From an uncultured Flavobacteriales bacterium (GTDB lineage Bacteria; Bacteroidota; Bacteroidia; Flavobacteriales_D; Crocinitomicaceae), in the NCBI GenBank assembly GCA_913046365.1, contig CAJWRM010000006.1:18561-82560 (forward strand): DNA of 64,000 nt, given 5' to 3'. Below the pieces are notes generated by a model. That model ran no database searches and had not been told where the DNA came from. It saw only the letters and a list, made by a program, of their open reading frames with translations. How positions within the stretch are numbered: the first letter of the stretch is position 1; each line of letters opens with the position of its first letter. Of the stretch, positions 37,091 through 45,966 are shown in pieces. The position numbers were made by a program, and so were the translations under genes.

Positions 37091-37411
37091 TTAATTCATA
37101 TTAACATTACATAGGATGCTAAGGCTAGCAAGATTCAGTAAATCACTAGTCCACTCATACTCACGAACCGACAAGCTCAATGTTAGGTCTTTGAATGAGG
37201 TTTGCATGGTGTATCGTTTGAATCTTCCATCTCTATGTAAAGGTGCAGTTTCAATATCATTCAGATGAAAAAAAGTAAATTTGAAGTCTTCAAAATCTTC
37301 TTCCGTCATAACCAATACCATATTGCCTAAACAAAGCTGAATGTCGCTGCAACAATCGCATCTTGATATGTATCCAAATGGGTTTTTGTGAATTATTGAA
37401 TGTGATTCCAT
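37091..37411 (-). CDS. Small cysteine-rich protein paired with a YtfE-like protein (DUF6686-like)
   Basis: 106 residues, no signal or membrane segment. A CDCC motif (Cys18, Cys20, Cys21) and Cys27 lie near the N-terminus in a FGYISRCDCCSDIQLCLGN stretch; the rest is a mixed beta/alpha fold with no further conserved cysteine cluster (one Cys near the C-terminus). I believe it belongs to the small Bacteroidota family now listed as DUF6686, from memory only. The start overlaps the stop of the di-iron protein gene by 1 nt (TAATG), so the two are coupled. The cysteines could bind metal or take part in thiol chemistry. Confidence 0.65.
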   Translation of the reverse strand: MESHSIIHKNPFGYISRCDCCSDIQLCLGNMVLVMTEEDFEDFKFTFFHLNDIETAPLHRDGRFKRYTMQTSFKDLTLSLSVREYEWTSDLLNLASLSILCNVNMN

Positions 37412-37923
37412 TATTTTCTTTGCTCGCGTATTTTTTTATAAATTATGTTTTCCTCTATCCAGGCATGCTCTTCTAATTCTAATTCAAATTTTTCAAGCTG
37501 CTGGATTAAGATTCTACAAAATGGGTTTGTGGCACATTGCTCTTTTTTCAAAAGATAAATTATTTCACAAAGGAAAGGTTCTTCATCCTCATGGGAAATT
37601 GTGTCTGAGGCAGTCTCTTTTGAACGTTGAGACAGATATTCTTTGAAAATGATGTCTTCTTCAATAGAAATATGAAATTTCAGGGCTAGTTCAAATTTGA
37701 TAAAAACCTTAAATAAAACAGCTATTGAAGGGTTATCAGGAAAAATCTTTATCAATCCTAGAAAACTTTGCTCAATTTTCGGAATAATAACGTTTTGAAA
37801 GCGCCAGTGAGAGGCTTTCAATCTATCTACCACAACTGCAGGATTGGCGTGTAAAAGCTTATTTCTCTGAACAATCTTATTGGGTTGATTAGAGTGAATA
37901 TTTTGTGGTTTTCCGATATCCAT
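37411..37923 (-). CDS. Hemerythrin-like di-iron protein (YtfE/RIC-type core)
   Basis: 170 residues, cytoplasmic, four-helix hemerythrin fold. The putative iron ligands His39, His84, Glu88, His111, His153 and Glu157 reproduce the spacing of E. coli YtfE (His84, His129, Glu133, His160, His204, Glu208) closely: 45, 4, 27 against 31, 42 against 44, and 4 residues. YtfE repairs iron-sulfur clusters damaged by nitric oxide. The N-terminal ScdA_N cysteine domain of YtfE is absent; the gene begins about 20 residues before the fold. Full TTTG/TAnnTTTG promoter upstream. The di-iron core is likely; the repair role is inferred. Confidence 0.8.
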   Translation of the reverse strand: MDIGKPQNIHSNQPNKIVQRNKLLHANPAVVVDRLKASHWRFQNVIIPKIEQSFLGLIKIFPDNPSIAVLFKVFIKFELALKFHISIEEDIIFKEYLSQRSKETASDTISHEDEEPFLCEIIYLLKKEQCATNPFCRILIQQLEKFELELEEHAWIEENIIYKKIREQRK

Positions 37924-37949
37924 GTGTTTACACTAAACGAATTAAAGTC

Positions 37950-37980
37950 CAAAATTAAATGTCGATAGATTGAATTCAAA
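37950..37980 (-). promoter_or_regulatory. Promoter of the YtfE-like operon
   Basis: On the minus strand TTTG (37980-37977), 19 nt, TAATTTTG (37957-37950): full match to the Bacteroidota pattern, 26 nt before the ATG. The palindrome TTGAATTCAA overlaps the -33 element and could bind a regulator. Confidence 0.6.
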
Positions 37981-38019
37981 TACCATGAATAGGGTATAAT
38001 CGAATTTAAGTTGGTTTTG

Positions 38020-38520
38020 CTATGCTCTTTTTCCGAGTTCGATGAGCTCTAAATCATGAATTCGATCCTTTGAGATATTGAATCGAAGAATCGTTTTCAT
38101 TTTATGAAAACCTTTATATCCTGAAGCTCCAGGGTTCATCCATAACATTTTATGACGTTGATCCATTTTAACCAATGTGATATGTGAATGTCCGCAAACG
38201 AATAATGTGGGAGCGCCGTTTTTTTCAATTTCTTCAAATGTTGGTTTTGAATATTTTTCCGGTTTACCTCCTATGTGGGTCATTAGTATAGAAACATCCT
38301 CTATTTTAAACCTGAGAAACTCATCTGTCTCTTGACGAATTTCTTTATTGTCAATATTACCCCAAACCGCTCTTGTGGTTTTGAAGGCTTTTAGTTCATC
38401 TAGAACCTCGATTGAGCCAATATCACCAGCATGCCAAATTTCGTCAACCTCAGAAAAATAGGATTTGATTTTAGGATCTAGGAATCCATGTGTGTCTGAT
38501 AATAGTCCGATTCTTTTCAA
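38020..38520 (-). CDS. Metallophosphoesterase (YfcE-like)
   Basis: 166 residues. Binuclear metal motifs in order: LLSDTHG (Asp9, His11), WHAGDIG, VWGNIDN, MTHIGG and FVCGHSH. This is the short phosphodiesterase family with YfcE; natural substrate unknown. The start is TTG at 38520: no in-frame ATG lies upstream before a stop, and a later Met would delete the first metal motif. It begins 2 nt after the ABC transporter stop, so they are co-transcribed. Confidence 0.88.
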   Translation of the reverse strand: MKRIGLLSDTHGFLDPKIKSYFSEVDEIWHAGDIGSIEVLDELKAFKTTRAVWGNIDNKEIRQETDEFLRFKIEDVSILMTHIGGKPEKYSKPTFEEIEKNGAPTLFVCGHSHITLVKMDQRHKMLWMNPGASGYKGFHKMKTILRFNISKDRIHDLELIELGKRA

Positions 38521-38522
38521 AT

Positions 38523-40316
38523 CTAAATTCGGGTTTCTTGGTTACTATCATCAATTGAGTCGTCCTTTAAATCACTTTGCTGTTTTTTATATAAGTCAAA
38601 ATAAAACCCTTTTCTTTTTAATAGTGTTGGGTGGCTCCCTGCTTCAATGACAGTTCCGTCTTCAATTACGATAATGTGCTTTGCATTTCTAATTGTTGAA
38701 ATTCTATGACTCACAATGACGGTGGTTCTATCTTCTTTGTCTTTTTGAAGCTCTTTCAAGATCTTGTCTTCAGTTTCTGTATCTACAGCTGATAAGCAAT
38801 CGTCTAGCACTAGGATTTCAGGGTTTCTGAGTAGTGATCTTGCAATACTAAGACGCTGTTTCTGCCCTCCACTGAGATTTACGCCGCGTTCTCCTAGTAT
38901 TGTATCGTAGCCATGCTCAAGCTGTTGTATTGTATTTAGGATATCAGCTGTTTCACATACGATATCCAACTCTTCATTTGATACCTGTTTATTGTTTGAT
39001 CCGAATTTTACATTATTACCAATAGAATCTGAGAATAAGAAAACATCTTGCGGAACAACGCCTAAAGCATTTTTAAATCCATCTATTTTGATAGAAGAGG
39101 ATTTTTTACCATCAATCGTAATTTCTCCGCTATCGGGATTTAGCTGTCTGAGCAGCAAGGCGAGAATTGTCGATTTACCACTTCCAGTTTTTCCAATGAT
39201 TGCAAAGGTCTCTCCTTTTGGAATACTAAAGGATAGATTTTTAATTGCTTCGATGCCAGTATTTTCATAAGTATATGAAACGTTTTTAAACGAAATATTC
39301 GATGCGAAAGAGTAGGGCTCCGTTTCATTTTCTTTATTTTGATTTGTTTTCACCCAAAGAAATTCGTTGATTCTTTGCTGTGATGCAGCTGCGCGTTGAA
39401 TTAACGAGGTGACCCAGCCGATACTCGCAAAGGGCCAAGTTAGGTTATTCACAAAAAATATAAATGCGACAATGCCTCCAAGTGAAATCTCATTGGTGAA
39501 GGACATTTTTCCTCCAATGTAAATTGAAAGTAAAGTACTCAATCCAATAAGGAAAAGAATGGTTGGTATGAATAAGGCATTCACCACTACTAGCTTCATG
39601 CTCTTATCCTTATACGTATTTGCTGCTTTCTCAAACTTATCGCTGATAGAATCCTGTTGGCTATATGCTTTGATTACGCGCATTCCCGAGAAACTCTCTT
39701 GAGCAATTGTAGAAAGTAAAGATTGTTCTTCTTGAACTTTTTTACTCAAAAAGTTCATTTTAGCAGAAACCTTATAGATTAAGAAAGACATCAAAGGCAA
39801 TGGGATTAAAACTAAGGACGTTAAGCTTGGTGATATTACAATCATTTGATAGACAACAAGTGTAAAAAGAACTACCAAATTTATTGAATACATAATACCT
39901 GGGCCTAAATACATACGTACGTGGCTGACATCTTCCGAAATACGGTTCATTAAATCACCGGTATTGTTTTTTTTGTAAAAAGAAAGATCAAGGTTCTGAT
40001 ACTGCTTATAAATCTCATTTTTAAGATCAAACTCTATTCTCCTTGACATCACAATGATCGTTTGTCGCATAAGAAATAGAAAAAAACCTTTAGCAAGCGA
40101 AAGTGCCATGTATATCCCTCCGATTTGAAGGGAAATCAGTAAAGCATCGTTGATAGATTCTATTTGTATTTCAGACATCAAAGAATCGACTGTTGATTTA
40201 ACAAACAGAGGCATTCGAACACCAAAATAATTGCTTGTAATCGTAAATAAAATCCCAAGTAAAAAATGCCACTTATATTTGAAGAAGTATTTATTTAGGT
40301 GTTTAAGTGACTTCAT
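38523..40316 (-). CDS. ABC exporter, fused membrane and ATPase domains (MsbA-like)
   Basis: 597 residues: a six-helix membrane domain (about 15-320) followed by the ATPase. Walker A GKTGSGKST, Q-loop GVVPQDVF, signature LSGGQKQR, Walker B ILVLDDCLSAVD and the switch His in VSHRIST are all present. Such half-transporters work as homodimers or heterodimers and export lipids or drugs; sequence alone cannot choose. The D-loop/Walker B has Asp rather than Glu after the Asp pair (DDCLS), seen in heterodimeric exporters with one degenerate site, so a partner may exist elsewhere. Confidence 0.9.
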   Translation of the reverse strand: MKSLKHLNKYFFKYKWHFLLGILFTITSNYFGVRMPLFVKSTVDSLMSEIQIESINDALLISLQIGGIYMALSLAKGFFLFLMRQTIIVMSRRIEFDLKNEIYKQYQNLDLSFYKKNNTGDLMNRISEDVSHVRMYLGPGIMYSINLVVLFTLVVYQMIVISPSLTSLVLIPLPLMSFLIYKVSAKMNFLSKKVQEEQSLLSTIAQESFSGMRVIKAYSQQDSISDKFEKAANTYKDKSMKLVVVNALFIPTILFLIGLSTLLSIYIGGKMSFTNEISLGGIVAFIFFVNNLTWPFASIGWVTSLIQRAAASQQRINEFLWVKTNQNKENETEPYSFASNISFKNVSYTYENTGIEAIKNLSFSIPKGETFAIIGKTGSGKSTILALLLRQLNPDSGEITIDGKKSSSIKIDGFKNALGVVPQDVFLFSDSIGNNVKFGSNNKQVSNEELDIVCETADILNTIQQLEHGYDTILGERGVNLSGGQKQRLSIARSLLRNPEILVLDDCLSAVDTETEDKILKELQKDKEDRTTVIVSHRISTIRNAKHIIVIEDGTVIEAGSHPTLLKRKGFYFDLYKKQQSDLKDDSIDDSNQETRI

Positions 40317-40427
40317 TTAGTTTTGCTAATTTTGTCTTGAAGTTTAGAGGTGTAAAACTAACGATTTGGTGTAAATAAAAGTTCATTAAGGTTAGATTTA
40401 CATAAAAATATCTTGGATAAAAAAAGA

Positions 40428-40781
40428 ATGAAAAAAATCTATTTTTTAAAAAGCTGTTCCACAAATCAGCGTATTCTAAAACAACTTAACCTTGGTGACG
40501 ATGTTGTCCTTCAGAATATCAAGGAAGAAAATATTGATGAAGAGACCCTAGATCGTTTAAAAGAAAAGGTAGGTACATATGAAGCCTTGTTTTCAAAGAA
40601 AGCAATGAAATATAGAGCTCTAGGACTTAATGAAATGAAATTGACAGAGACTGATTTTAAACGCTATATGCTTGAAGAATATACTTTTTTAAAGCGACCA
40701 TTTATTATTAATAATGAAGAGGTGTTTATCGGCAATAGTAAAAGTGTTGTTAATGCAGCAATTGAATCATTTAATAAATAA
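40428..40781 (+). CDS. ArsC/Spx-family protein, non-canonical
   Basis: 117 residues from the ATG at 40428 (an in-frame TTG at 40413 is less likely). Thioredoxin-like ArsC fold: FLKSCSTNQRIL with one Cys (Cys10) and the RPF motif (Arg90) near the C-terminus. Compared with the arsC at 21561, the Arg60 and Arg106 equivalents are missing and the active loop is CSTN, not CSKS. It may act as a thiol-based regulator or reductase rather than on arsenate. Followed 3 bp later by a small lipoprotein gene. Confidence 0.75.
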   Translation: MKKIYFLKSCSTNQRILKQLNLGDDVVLQNIKEENIDEETLDRLKEKVGTYEALFSKKAMKYRALGLNEMKLTETDFKRYMLEEYTFLKRPFIINNEEVFIGNSKSVVNAAIESFNK

Positions 40782-40784
40782 ACC

Positions 40785-41009
40785 ATGCATAAACCTATTT
40801 ATTTGATTCTAGCACTTGTCAGTTTTGTTAGCTCTTGCTCTTCAAAAAACATTCCGATTCAAGAAATTGAGCCTGCAAATCAAGTTAAACCTGACGGAAC
40901 ATTTCAAAAGTCTGCGATAGACAGTGCCCAGGTGATCAAAATCAACAACCGGAATCGTAAAAAATCAATTATAAACTCCTCAAAATCAAAGGAGAAAAAA
41001 GGATTGTAG
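40785..41009 (+). CDS. Small lipoprotein
   Basis: 74 residues. Lipobox VSSC with the acylated Cys at 18, then a short mature chain, Lys- and Ser-rich at the C-terminus (RNRKKSIINSSKSKEKK). No family recognised. It starts 3 bp after the ArsC-like gene and precedes the T9SS protein by about 50 bp. Confidence 0.6.
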   Translation: MHKPIYLILALVSFVSSCSSKNIPIQEIEPANQVKPDGTFQKSAIDSAQVIKINNRNRKKSIINSSKSKEKKGL

Positions 41010-41057
41010 TTTACGATTTGTTGTATACCTTTACAAACAGTTAAATAATTTACGAAT

Positions 41058-43730
41058 ATGAAAAAGATACTTTTATGTCTTGTGGTTTTATGGTCACAAG
41101 CGTCTTTTGGTCAGGTTCTAACCGAAGACTTTGAAAATGCAACGGCTCCTGCCTTGCCTAATGGATGGACAGCAACAACCCAAGCTACAAATGGCTATAC
41201 CGGTTATTATACAGGTACTGAACTGGATGCTAATGCCGCTGGATATTGGCCAGTTACAGCAAACGGCTCATCAACTTTTGCCATGACTAATGATGACGTT
41301 CAAAATGAAATTTTATGTGATGAGCTTTTGATTTCTCCTTCTATGGATTTTTCTGTACAATCTAATTTGCAGCTTGATTTTAAGGCATATCACGATGGAG
41401 CTTATGGTTCCGGTGATGCGACTGTTGAAGTATCCACTGATGGCGGTACAACATGGAGCGTTGAGTTGACGTTAACACCGGCAGCTTCTTGGGAAAACTA
41501 TTCTGTAAATCTTTCTGCATATGATGGGGCCTCTAACGTTTTGATTGGTTTTAGATGGAATGATGGCGGTGTATGTGGTGGCGCAGATAACTGGGGTACG
41601 GGATTAGCAATTGATGATGTTGTTGTTGATGAAACACCTTCATTTGACGTTTCTATGGTAGATAATTCCGGTCAAGAATATACAATCATTCCTATTGATC
41701 AGATTACAGGTCCATTTGGCGCTTCAGGAATAATTTCTAATGTAGGCGCTGTTGAGGTAACGAATGTGTCTATGACAACCAATGTTTATGATGCAGGTTT
41801 AAATTTGTTATACACGGAAACAAGTACTCCTACTTCAATTTTGTCGCCTGGTTCTGACTTTAATGCCACGGTCCCAGGTTTTACACCTACTGGCGATGGT
41901 GTTTATACCATAGAACTTATAGCAAATATAAATGAAATTGATGCTAATCTTATAAACGATACGGCGTCCTATTCTATAGTTGTAACGAATACATATGCAC
42001 GCGATAATGGTTCAGTTGATGTTTCTCTTGGTGTTGGTGCTGGAGCGACTGCGGTTTTGGGAAATACTTATGAAATCATTTCGCCAACAACATTGTCATC
42101 AGTTTCATTTTTTATGATTCCAGGTGCTGATGGGTTGGGTGATACCGTTCGTGTATCGATCTATGATGTTGTTGCAGGTATTCCAACCTCGCTAATTACC
42201 CAGTCAGATTTGTACATTATTTCCGAGGCAGATACAACAGCGAATGGAGCATTTTTGACATTGCCGATATTGGATAATGGCGCTCCATTTAACCTAAATG
42301 CAGGGACATACTATGTTGGGGTGAATGAGTATTTCACTGTCGATAATATGGCTCTGGGACAATCTTTAAGTATCGAAACGCCGAACTCATGCTTTGGAAG
42401 TATAAATGGAGCGGCATTTGAACCCATGGAGGACTTTGGTTTTCCTGGTCCTTTTATTGTGCGCCCTAATTTTGCATGTACGAACAATACAGTCTCAATT
42501 ACTGAGTGTACAAGCTACACCTGGTCTGCAAATAACGAGACATATACAGAGTCTGGAGAATATACTGAGCTGTTTTCTGATGTTTCTGGATGTGACAGCC
42601 TAGTAACACTTGATCTAACAATAACAGGTCCATCAGAAGGTGTAGATGTTCAATCAGCCTGTGAATCCTTTACGTGGATTGATGGAAACACTTACACTGA
42701 AAATAACAATACTGCTACATTTTTATTGACAGATTCAAACGGTTGCGACAGTACTGTGACTTTAGATTTAACAATCAATACTTCTACCACTGGGGTGGAT
42801 ACTCAGGTTGCTTGTGGGGATTTTGAATGGATAGATGGTAATGTATATAATGCCAACAATAATACAGCGACTTTTACTTTGGTAAGTGCAATAGGTTGCG
42901 ATAGCATTGTAACCTTGGATTTGACAATAACAAGTTTAATAGAAACAACAGAAGTACAAGAAGCTTGCGGTGAGTTTACGTGGATTGATGGAAATACCTA
43001 TACGGAAAATACATCAGCAACATTTATGTTGACTTCATCCAATGGTTGTGATAGTTTGGTTACATTAGATTTAACAATTGTGTCTGTTATAGAAACTACA
43101 GATGTTCAGGAGGCCTGTGGTGAATTTACATGGATTGATGGAAATACCTACATAGAGAATAATAACACGGCAAGTCAAACTTTACAATCTGTTGGTGGTT
43201 GCGACAGCATCGTGACCTTAGATTTAACAATTATTCCGCTTCCGAGTAATGTTGTATTTGTATCTGGTGAGACAATCACAGCCGATGCATTCGCTTCAGC
43301 TTATCAATGGTATGATTGTGCAACTGGTCTCCCAATCGCAGGAGCTACATCTCAGTCTTATACAGCAACAGAAACAGGAAGCTATCAGGTTTTAATCGAC
43401 ATTAATGGATGCGTGAATGAATCTATTTGTGAAACTGTTGAAGTAAGTACTTCTGATTTAGTTGAAAATTTTGTGGACTTTAATTTTAGTGTGTTCCCAA
43501 ATCCATCAAATGGCGTATTTACAATCGCTGTAGAAGGAATTAATAATACTCAAATTGAATTATTTGTAATGGACGTGAGTGGAAAGGTTGTTTATACCCA
43601 ATCGATTTCTTCAAGTTCAAGCAAGCTAATTGTACCTATGAACATTTCGAATGCTGAAAAAGGCGTTTATTTTGTTCGAATCAATGGGGGTAAATCAATA
43701 ACGAGGAAAGTTATTGTTTCGCAAAATTAA
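41058..43730 (+). CDS. Large secreted T9SS protein with cleaved-adhesin domain and repeats
   Basis: 890 residues. Signal peptide ending in SFGQ. Residues about 20-190 are a cleaved-adhesin/choice-of-anchor-J type jelly roll (EDFENATAPALPNGW, MDFSVQSNLQLDFKAYHDG, AIDDVVVDE). The middle 195-470 holds Ig-like strands. Residues 479-727 are five repeats of about 50 residues with conserved C-x(3)-FTWIDGNTYTE, GCDS and TLDLTI. An Ig-like segment follows, then a type A T9SS sorting domain (VFPNPSNGVFTI, GVYFVRINGGKS, KVIVSQN). It probably acts on the cell surface as an adhesin or structural protein. A strong terminator follows. Confidence 0.88.
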   Translation: MKKILLCLVVLWSQASFGQVLTEDFENATAPALPNGWTATTQATNGYTGYYTGTELDANAAGYWPVTANGSSTFAMTNDDVQNEILCDELLISPSMDFSVQSNLQLDFKAYHDGAYGSGDATVEVSTDGGTTWSVELTLTPAASWENYSVNLSAYDGASNVLIGFRWNDGGVCGGADNWGTGLAIDDVVVDETPSFDVSMVDNSGQEYTIIPIDQITGPFGASGIISNVGAVEVTNVSMTTNVYDAGLNLLYTETSTPTSILSPGSDFNATVPGFTPTGDGVYTIELIANINEIDANLINDTASYSIVVTNTYARDNGSVDVSLGVGAGATAVLGNTYEIISPTTLSSVSFFMIPGADGLGDTVRVSIYDVVAGIPTSLITQSDLYIISEADTTANGAFLTLPILDNGAPFNLNAGTYYVGVNEYFTVDNMALGQSLSIETPNSCFGSINGAAFEPMEDFGFPGPFIVRPNFACTNNTVSITECTSYTWSANNETYTESGEYTELFSDVSGCDSLVTLDLTITGPSEGVDVQSACESFTWIDGNTYTENNNTATFLLTDSNGCDSTVTLDLTINTSTTGVDTQVACGDFEWIDGNVYNANNNTATFTLVSAIGCDSIVTLDLTITSLIETTEVQEACGEFTWIDGNTYTENTSATFMLTSSNGCDSLVTLDLTIVSVIETTDVQEACGEFTWIDGNTYIENNNTASQTLQSVGGCDSIVTLDLTIIPLPSNVVFVSGETITADAFASAYQWYDCATGLPIAGATSQSYTATETGSYQVLIDINGCVNESICETVEVSTSDLVENFVDFNFSVFPNPSNGVFTIAVEGINNTQIELFVMDVSGKVVYTQSISSSSSKLIVPMNISNAEKGVYFVRINGGKSITRKVIVSQN
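42492..43240 (+). repeat. Five tandem repeats of about 150 bp inside the T9SS protein gene
   Basis: Units start at 42492, 42642, 42795, 42948 and 43098, each 150 or 153 bp, encoding a 50- or 51-residue module with one Cys near the start, TWIDGNTY in the middle and GCDS-x-VTLDLTI at the end. The first unit is the most divergent; units 4 and 5 are most alike. Confidence 0.85.
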
Positions 43731-43751
43731 TCTTAGATAATAACTGTGAAC

Positions 43752-43777
43752 AAGGGGGCTTTGGCCCCCTTTTTTTT
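43752..43777 (+). terminator. Intrinsic terminator after the large T9SS gene
   Basis: Perfect 8-bp stem AAGGGGGC/GCCCCCTT with a TTTG loop followed by six T on the plus strand. Confidence 0.9.
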
Positions 43778-43850
43778 ATGGAGTAAAAGTCTGCTTTATG
43801 CACAGATAAAATATTTCTATTGTTGTGAAGTCAGTTCTTTTATAAATCGC

Positions 43851-43858
43851 TATTTTTG
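43851..43858 (+). promoter_or_regulatory. Putative -7 box of the leucine dehydrogenase-nusB operon
   Basis: TATTTTTG fits TAnnTTTG, 62 nt before the ATG. No clear -33 element. Confidence 0.4.
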
Positions 43859-43920
43859 TCAACGCTAATTCATTTTTTACATTCTGAATTTAGCACGGAA
43901 GTTAACGAACTGCATTATTT

Positions 43921-45006
43921 ATGTCCGTACAAAGTATGAATCCTCATTTTGAGTTATCTAGCGATCCTGTTATCTCTCAAATGTCCTCAATGGATCATGA
44001 CCAGATACTTTTCTGTAGTGACAACGAAACAGGTTTAAAAGCGATCATTGCAATTCACGATACGACACTTGGTCCAGCCCTTGGAGGTACTAGGATGTGG
44101 AGCTATAAAAATGAATTGGAAGCTTTGAATGATGTTTTGAGGCTTTCTCGCGGTATGACTTTTAAAAATGCAATTTCAGATTTAGCGTTAGGTGGTGGGA
44201 AAGCAGTAATCATAGGTGACTCCAAAACAATGAAATCTGAGGCTCTTTTTAGAAGGTTCGGCAGATTTGTAAACTCTCTCGCAGGGAACTATATCACTGC
44301 TGAAGATGTAGGTATTTCTCCATCAGATATGGTTTGGGTGAACAAGGAAACGGATCACGTAGTTGGATTGCCCGGTAAAAGTGGAGATCCTTCTCCTGTG
44401 ACTGCCTTTGGAACCTATATGGGTATTAAGGCTTGTGCTAAAATTAGATATGGAACAGATTCACTTGAGGGCAGAAAAGTTCTTGTTGAGGGTGTGGGTC
44501 ATGTTGGTGAATATTTGGTAGAACACCTTCGTAAAGAAGGGGCTGAGGTTTTTGTCACAGATATTCATGTTGATACTGTTTCTCGTATAGTTAAAACTTA
44601 TGGGGTAAAAGGTGTTGAGCTTGATGCTGTATATGGTTTGGATATGGATATATATGCACCGTGCGCACTCGGTGGAACAATCAATGATTCTACCTTGTCT
44701 GAGCTAAAATGTGGTATCGTAGCCGGTGCTGCGAACAATCAATTAGGTATAGAAGATCAACATGGTCAAGCATTATTAGATAAAGGAATATTATATGCTC
44801 CCGATTTCGCAATCAATGCGGGTGGTGTAATTAATTGTTTTTCGGAAGTTGAAGGCTTGTCGAGTGAGTGGGCGATGGGTAAATCAGAAGAGATTTATAA
44901 TACGATTTACAATATTGTTAGTCGTTCTGAAAAAGAAAGAATTCCATCTCATATAATCGCGATGAAAATGGCGAAAGAAAAAATCAATAAAGGTCCTAAA
45001 AAATAG
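43921..45006 (+). CDS. Leucine/branched-chain amino acid dehydrogenase
   Basis: NAD-dependent oxidative deamination of leucine, valine and isoleucine. 361 residues. The Glu/Leu/Phe/Val dehydrogenase fold: GPALGGTRMW, LALGGGKAVI (catalytic Lys region), TAEDVGISPSDM, and the Rossmann VLVEGVGHVGEYLVEHL. The C-terminal YAPDFAINAGGVIN is typical of leucine dehydrogenase. It begins the run with nusB. Confidence 0.92.
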   Translation: MSVQSMNPHFELSSDPVISQMSSMDHDQILFCSDNETGLKAIIAIHDTTLGPALGGTRMWSYKNELEALNDVLRLSRGMTFKNAISDLALGGGKAVIIGDSKTMKSEALFRRFGRFVNSLAGNYITAEDVGISPSDMVWVNKETDHVVGLPGKSGDPSPVTAFGTYMGIKACAKIRYGTDSLEGRKVLVEGVGHVGEYLVEHLRKEGAEVFVTDIHVDTVSRIVKTYGVKGVELDAVYGLDMDIYAPCALGGTINDSTLSELKCGIVAGAANNQLGIEDQHGQALLDKGILYAPDFAINAGGVINCFSEVEGLSSEWAMGKSEEIYNTIYNIVSRSEKERIPSHIIAMKMAKEKINKGPKK

Positions 45007-45013
45007 ATTCTAA

Positions 45014-45964
45014 ATGCTAAACAGAAGACACTTAAGAATTAAGGTACTTCAAATGTTGTATATATTTTACAATCAGAAAGAATCAATGGACCTTAAAGCA
45101 GCGAATAAACAGCTTTTACATTCTGTAGATTTAATGTATGATTTGTATTTATATCTTTTGCTGACCTTTCAGGAAGTCAGAAATGCTTCTTTACTAAAAA
45201 TGGATGACAGAGCAAAGAAAATGAGGCCTTCCTTCGAAGATTTAAATCCGAATCGAAGATTTGTGGACAATCCTTTAATTGCAAAAATGATTGCTTCTAG
45301 CGGGTTTCAAGATGTTTGTAAAAGGCGGAATGTCAATTGGAACTCTGATGAAAGGCAAGAGATTTTCAGAAAGCTTTTTATTGAAATAGAGAAAAGTGAG
45401 GTTTATTTTGAGAATATGGAATCTTTAGATGATGATTTCTCCAGTTTTAAAACTTTTTTAGTTCAGCTTTTCCGATCTGAGATAGCGAATTCGCCATTGA
45501 TTTATAATTTTTTCGAGGAAGAGGAGATTTCTTGGATAGACGATATTGATTTGGCGTGCTCAATGGTGATCAAAACCTTAAAATTGAGCTCTCAGACTGG
45601 AAGTTTTGAATATCTTCCTTTGTATAAGGAGAATGACGATGAAAAGGATTTTATCCAAACGTTGTTGAAGCAGACGGTATCTTTAGATACCAATAGTGAA
45701 AAGCTAATAGAAGACTTGGCCGACAACTGGGAATTAGATCGAATTGCCAAAATGGACGTTTTACTGTTGAAAATGGCATTTGCCGAGCTACAGTCTTTCG
45801 AGAGCATTCCGACTAAGGTCACAATCAATGAATATTTGGAGATTTCAAAATATTATAGCACACCTAAGAGTAATATTTTTATAAACGGGATTTTAGATAA
45901 ATCATTAAAGAAATTGACCAAGGACAAGAAAATTGTAAAGAAGGGTAGAGGTTTAAAAGAATAA
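45014..45964 (+). CDS. nusB: Transcription antitermination protein NusB (long form)
   Basis: RNA-binding factor of rRNA antitermination. 316 residues, about twice the E. coli length. The opening NRRHLRIKVLQMLYIFY and the C-terminal domain (ADNWELDRIAKMDVLLLKMAFAEL and KVTINEYLEISKYYSTPKSNIFINGILD) are clear NusB; the extra length is typical of Bacteroidota. It starts 7 nt after the dehydrogenase stop and precedes the DUF1573 gene by 2 nt. Confidence 0.94.
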   Translation: MLNRRHLRIKVLQMLYIFYNQKESMDLKAANKQLLHSVDLMYDLYLYLLLTFQEVRNASLLKMDDRAKKMRPSFEDLNPNRRFVDNPLIAKMIASSGFQDVCKRRNVNWNSDERQEIFRKLFIEIEKSEVYFENMESLDDDFSSFKTFLVQLFRSEIANSPLIYNFFEEEEISWIDDIDLACSMVIKTLKLSSQTGSFEYLPLYKENDDEKDFIQTLLKQTVSLDTNSEKLIEDLADNWELDRIAKMDVLLLKMAFAELQSFESIPTKVTINEYLEISKYYSTPKSNIFINGILDKSLKKLTKDKKIVKKGRGLKE

Positions 45965-45966
45965 AT

